Source of the DNA: Zanthoxylum bungeanum | Taxonomy: Eukaryota > Streptophyta > Magnoliopsida > Sapindales > Rutaceae | Assembly: GCA_019454045.1 (NCBI GenBank) | Contig: SKCR01035587.1 | Coordinates: forward strand, 1-64,000 | Reading direction: 5' to 3' | DNA length: 64,000 bases | In this document: positions 59,630 through 64,000 of the stretch, piece after piece | Layout of the letters: each line of letters begins with the position of its first letter | How positions within the stretch are numbered: position 1 is the stretch's first letter | Program-made: the position numbers and the translations under genes | The notes under the pieces: model-generated | What the model saw: the letters and a program-made list of their open reading frames with translations, nothing else | Database searches by the model: none | What the model was told of the DNA's origin: nothing

Positions 59630-60957
59630 AATATATTTTAAATAATTAGCCAACACTTTACAAATGTATAATTATAGTAATAATAATTCAATTCATTAAT
59701 TAAATTAATCATTACTAATTTTACAAACGTCAAGCTATCATTTGCCAATTAATGTGTATCTAATCTAATTATGTATCAAATACCAATATACATTAGAACG
59801 ACAAAAAAAAATATCCCGTCATGTGAATTTTCGTTTACCGATTAAACAATTCGAATTAACTAATTTAATCCGATAAAGTATTATGAATAATCTGTATTAT
59901 TCATAACGCGTTGCCCAAGTGCTCAACGAGTATACTTCATATTATGGGACTTCTAAGTTTAGGTTTATCCATCACGAAATCCAATTTCATTTCCATAATT
60001 CTCCCATTCATGAATTATGACGACCACAAATAATCTCGTTAAACTATGCAAGTTGATGCCATAGCATAGGTATAATCCATCCGTCATAGGCCATCCGTAT
60101 TATACCTTAGATATAGATAAAAAAAAGTCAAATATGTTCGGTATAATACATTTGACTTTTAATTTACGATTTCTAAATAACACTCGAAACTGGTTTCAGA
60201 AGTTATACCATGGCCAGGGATTTACTAGATCGTAAACATGTACTGGATGCCTATGCCCTGTACACAGAACTGACAGATCCTATCTTGATACGCACAGGAT
60301 ATCGTGAGCATCAGTCCACACCCAATGAATAGGCGGAGGTCTGATCATGACTAGATCGTTGACGTGTCTACCATCAAAGTGTGGAGGATGGCTCATATAT
60401 CCACACTGGTATCTCAAGTCGAATGACCACTATGCTCGCTCAACTCGAGAAGGTTCCTATTAATATTGGTGTACCATATATTAGGAAACCTTCAGTGAGT
60501 CGTTCAGTCTCTTATCAAATAAACACCTACATGTCTATACGAGTCTCCCGAGACTCATTGTTCACTGGGATAAACCATCGGACCAAGTAATGATATACAA
60601 CATGTACTGGTCTCAGCGGATTTTACTAACCGACCCGTGTTAGTAAATCTTGACTGGGAACTTTACTTCATGATATACAACTAATAGTACGCTTCCCAAT
60701 GTCAATTACAAACTATGTTGTAACTGCGCACTATACTGTAAATCATAAGGTCTTTGTCTAATATACACGTATCACTGAACTAGATTCAGTTTCGATCTAA
60801 TCGTAATCAGATATATAATCTCAATTACATCGAATAAGCGTATAAAAAACAAGGGTGATACCATTAAATTAGTAATATTATGGAAAATATAATTACTCGT
60901 ATTTATGAATCGGACATAAATACGATCCAGATTGGCACTCCGAGCACCAACCCTAAC
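59630..60957 (-). mobile_element. Unidentified LTR, minus strand; right arm of inverted repeat
   Basis: Reads on the minus strand from TGTTAGGGTTGGTGCTCGG at 60957. 59830-60290 is the reverse complement (diverged) of 56928-57420. A purine-rich GGGGGAATTTG (minus strand, about 61000-61010) lies ~45 bp before the start and may be the purine tract, in which case the LTR start would be nearer 61000. Probably copia-like; no coding sequence. Confidence 0.45.
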
Positions 60958-61557
60958 AACAGCACCACTTTATGTTGTAGTAAAAACTACCAATCGTTAC
61001 AAATTCCCCCATTAAATATGATTCATCCTCAAATCCTTTTTAAACTTAGGGTCTCACCACAGACCAACGGGTACTCAGTCTCTCTCTAGATCATCAGTCT
61101 TAACTGTCTTTATACTCGAAACCATCTTATTTCTCAGTCTTAACTGGCTCTATACTCGAAACCATCTTGGTTTCTCCTTTTTACCTTCTACTTCTAAATT
61201 CTTTAATCATGAAGGGAACTCTTCATCCCGTTTCTATAAATTCTGCCGATTACTTTTCACTATGGCCATACTGAAATCCTTAGCAAGTAGTCTCATTCCA
61301 AAATCTTTCATTATACTCTGTTTATTCTAGTCCATTACAGCATAAGCTAACCGTTCTAAATGACACTAGATTTGTGGTTTACGTCCATTCTTTTTTTTTT
61401 TTTTGGACTTTCAAGACTTTTTTTTTTATAAGAAGATAAATTCTAAGAATCTCTTTTCTAAGAATTTAATGCTCATTTACATATTCTGCATAACTGTTGG
61501 ATAAAGCTTGTCCAACTTTACTTACTAATCTTTTATCTCGGTAGGTATTTGCGTTTC
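60958..61557 (-). other. Possible 3' internal region of the unidentified element
   Basis: No polyprotein motif. Holds a candidate purine tract near 61000 (minus strand), a 40-bp tandem duplication (61095-61168) and T tracts around 61391-61430. Ends where the G2 LTR starts. Confidence 0.35.
61095..61168. repeat. 40-bp tandem duplication
   Basis: CAGTCTTAACTGTCTTTATA and CAGTCTTAACTGGCTCTATA, each followed by CTCGAAACCATCTT, starting at 61095 and 61135. Confidence 0.85.
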
Positions 61558-62227
61558 TGTAGGCATTGCATTTTTGCACGTGAAACCCGATGATGAGTCT
61601 CATTTGGAGGCACTACCTTTTGAGTCATGAAAACCGCGGGAAACGGATATCGGAAGGGGAAATTCAGAATAAACAAGGTTCACTGTTTTCGTTCGTGCTG
61701 CGTTCGTGTAGGCGTTCGAACGGAAAGCAGATTTCGGGCGTTCGTGTCACGTTCGAGGAGGCGTTCGAACGGTGTCGGTAATTCTGGTTTTGCTCCTAGC
61801 CTCACACCCCAGCCCATTTAGCTCCCCAAAGCCCATAAAACACATCCCAAATTAAATGAATAAATATTAATTAAAACATTAACTAATAAGATATTAAAAT
61901 AACTAATCAAATAATTAAATAAAACATTTACCCAACTTAAACTAAAATCATGCCTAAAATAACAATCACACACACACCAAATCAAAATATAATCATGCCT
62001 AATTAAAATCAATCAACCAATTATATTCCCAATCTAATAAGATTATTCCCAAACTTAAAATATTGTATTCCTAAACCAAGCCAATCAAATATTCAAACTT
62101 CCCTATCTAGCCAAGATTTGTCCCCCCTCAATCTTTGACTTCCCTTAACCAAACCAAATCAAATCCTTTGACTTCCCTTAACAAAACCAAATCAAATCCC
62201 TTTCCTTGTCAAGCCCAACCCTTTGCC

Positions 62228-62235
62228 TATAAAAA
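62228..62235 (+). promoter_or_regulatory. TATA box of G2 LTR
   Basis: TATAAAAA in GCCTATAAAAAGAACCC, ~670 bp into the LTR, conserved in the minus-strand copy at 1515. The 200 bp downstream are C/A-rich and look like transcribed leader. Confidence 0.6.
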
Positions 62236-62876
62236 GAACCCTTCGCCAACCTTCTCAACCTTAGTCCCCTAGTCCTCTAGCCCCTAGACTAGCTACTAGC
62301 TAGTCCCTAACTCATACACAATACACATAAAAATTACAGGAAGAAGACACCCAAAAACAGTAAGCAAAAGATAAAGAGGAAACGGCAGCGAAACCACAAG
62401 GAAACAATAGCAAAAGACGGAGAACGACGACTCAAAACAGTGAGACAACGAACGAGGACAGTGAAGCTAGTGAACCGGAAAAGTAAGGAGCTTTCACCCC
62501 TTCCGATCTCCGCGAAACGCAAGTCCGAGGACAATTAAAAGGTTAGACCTGAGGGTATTCTTCACACTCATCTTTATTTGATTTTCGTTATTTATTTTGG
62601 TTGTATTTTAATTATTTGTTGAATCTTGTTTGTGAATGATGTGTGTCATGGGTATTGGATGAATGGAAAAGTGTTGTCTTTCGTGGTATATAGGATGGAA
62701 ACCCGGACGTAAATTCATAGCCGATTCCGAATGGACGGTAGTATGATCTGCACTCGGGATACAACTCCACGTACCACTTGAGTAAACGACACTTGTTGTC
62801 TTAAATTGCTTTGGTTTATTTATCTTTTTGTCATTAAAATTCTGTATTTTGCGTGTTTATGTATGATGCAATCGAG

Positions 62877-63316
62877 TGCATGGGCTTAGTAAGTGCGATG
62901 TAAGGTCCCCTAATTGGAGGGGTTAAAATCCTTTACCACGATGCTTCGCCGTACTGATTAAGGTGTGTTCGGTTGAATGCAAGATACGTTCAATCGGACA
63001 CACTAAGTTTAAATTTATTATCTTTAATCATTTGTGTGCATGATGCAATCGAGCGCATGGGCTTAACTAGGGTGGTTTTAAGGTCCTCCATTCGAGGGAA
63101 AATGCCATAAGGCTTACCTTTGCCATGATGTTTTGCCGCGCTGTTTATTACGCGATTCATCACTATTTTACAAAACCCTTTTTTTTATGCATCTTTGTTT
63201 ATTGCACTTTATTATGTAATATGTGCGCATGGGCTTAGTGAGTTAGTCCAAAGGTCCTCTATTTGAGAGATGAAGAGCCTAAAAGGCCACCTTCGTGACA
63301 CTACTTCACCGCGCCC
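62877..63316 (+). repeat. G2 structured repeat array, three units
   Basis: Units at 62877, 63053 and 63225 with the same ends as those at 53832-54601. Hairpins: CCCCTaattGGAGGGG, CCTCcattcGAGG, CCTCTatttgAGAG. Confidence 0.8.
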
Positions 63317-63364
63317 CTTTAGCTTTCATGTATCGCGTCCCATTTCATGCATCAGGTCTGTTCC

Positions 63365-63790
63365 CGTTCGAACGCGTTCACGAACGCAACTCGACGCGCA
63401 TACACTTTTGCCTCATCATGCATCAGGTCTCATTCCGTTCGAACGCGTTAACAAACGCCATACGAACGTGAGCATTCTATTTCATTTCCGTTCGAACGCG
63501 TTAACAAACGCCATACGAACGTGAGCATTCTGTTTCATTTCCATTCAAACGCGTTCACAAACGCCATACGAACGTGAGCATTCTGTTTTATTTCCGTTCG
63601 AACGCGTTCACGAACGCTCTACGAACGTAAGTATTTCATGCATCAGGTCTGTTCCCGTTCGAACGCGTTCACGAACGCAACTCGAACGTGCATACATTTT
63701 GCCTTATCATGCATCAGGTCTCATTTCCGTTCGAACGCGTTCACGAACGCCCTACGAACGTGAGCATTCTGTTTCAGTTTCGTTCGAACG
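63365..63790 (+). repeat. CpG palindrome array, eight units
   Basis: CGTTCGAACGCGTTCACGAA-type units start at 63365, 63436, 63489, 63542 (decayed), 63595, 63656, 63728 and 63781; spacing is 53 bp in most, 61-72 bp in others. CGTTCGAACG and the overlapping GAACGCGTTC are both perfect 10-bp palindromes. Confidence 0.85.
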
Positions 63791-64000
63791 CGTTTACGAA
63801 CGCTACACGAACGCGAACACACTGAACTGAGACATATTCATCACATGCCATGTATAATTGTTTCTTAAGTGATTTTTTTTTGGATGAAACCACACATAGT
63901 CGTTCTTATCTTTGTGCACATAATAATGAAAAGCATGTTTATTCCCTATGATTGCATTATCTACTTTAGTCTTGGCTTAATGTATCATGATTTATGCATC

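Larger units (their letters stand above)
61558..64000 (+). mobile_element. G2 LTR, third copy, cut by window end
   Basis: Starts TGTAGGCATTGCATTTTTGC; not preceded by a purine tract, so probably a 5' or solo LTR. Runs through GTTCG-rich sequence (61680-61780), AT-rich DNA, TATA box, C/A-rich leader, the GGTTAGACCTGAGGG block, three structured units (62877-63316) and an array of CGTTCGAACG palindromes (63365-63790). It is uninterrupted where the copy at 25747 carries elements C and E, so it serves as their empty-site reference. Confidence 0.75.

Noticed and set aside
56928..60957. DNA transposon with long terminal inverted repeats (Mutator-type)
   Set aside because: No transposase, arms unequal and diverged, no flanking duplication recognised, and the right arm extends into LTR-like sequence with a possible purine tract.
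63365..63790. Regularly spaced repeats that could suggest a CRISPR array
   Set aside because: Plant LTR context, spacers are themselves repeated, units are CpG palindromes and no cas genes occur.
61558..64000. 61558 copy as the 3' LTR paired with the G2 LTR ending at 55347
   Set aside because: No polypurine tract precedes 61558 and the 6.2 kb between holds only unrelated LTR fragments; I treat it as a separate insertion.

Overview
The window reads as intergenic heterochromatin from a large, AT-rich flowering-plant genome, probably a dicot; the species cannot be named. I found no host protein-coding gene, rRNA, tRNA or CRISPR array. Nearly all of it is nested LTR retrotransposons and their remains. 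The assignment rests on Ty1/copia polyprotein motifs, initiator-Met tRNA primer sites, purine tracts, TG..CA LTR ends and target-site duplications (TSDs). Boundaries and similarities were read by eye.

Layout. 1-2659: a copia LTR start inside a minus-strand long-LTR element ('G2', Tat/Ogre-like), itself inside a copia LTR. 2660-12988: a copia LTR split by composite minus-strand copia element A (2856-11967), which carries a solo LTR (2871-4795) inside its 3' LTR. 12989-17040: old gypsy LTR remnant, unassigned sequence, and a copia solo LTR (14882-16797, TSD TTTAT). 17041-25746: minus-strand Tekay/Del-like gypsy LTR remains, one split by a 3.9-kb solo LTR (17621-21545, TSD CCAAT). 25747-55347: one G2 LTR split by two copia insertions, C (25789-33789, TSD GAGTC) and E (35706-53494, TSD GTAAA); E contains a further copia, D (36518-44699), in its 5' LTR. 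55455-61557: gypsy LTR fragments and an inverted repeat. 61558-64000: a third G2 LTR, cut by the window end.

The copia family has LTRs of about 1.9-2.1 kb, an unusually long 2-2.5 kb leader between primer site and gag, then gag-protease-integrase-RT-RNase H. C and E keep recognisable domains but carry stops and frameshifts. A and D share a strongly decayed coding region (lost gag ATG, a stop at the same protease codon) although LTRs and leaders stay well conserved. This looks like a non-autonomous lineage moved in trans.

The least expected signal is hairpin arrays inside LTRs: about 12 consecutive hairpins in the copia LTRs, conserved-loop/variable-stem hairpin arrays in two gypsy LTRs, and repeat units with a pairing-preserved hairpin in G2 LTRs. 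Several show paired changes that keep the stem. These structural domains are my best candidates for something undescribed.
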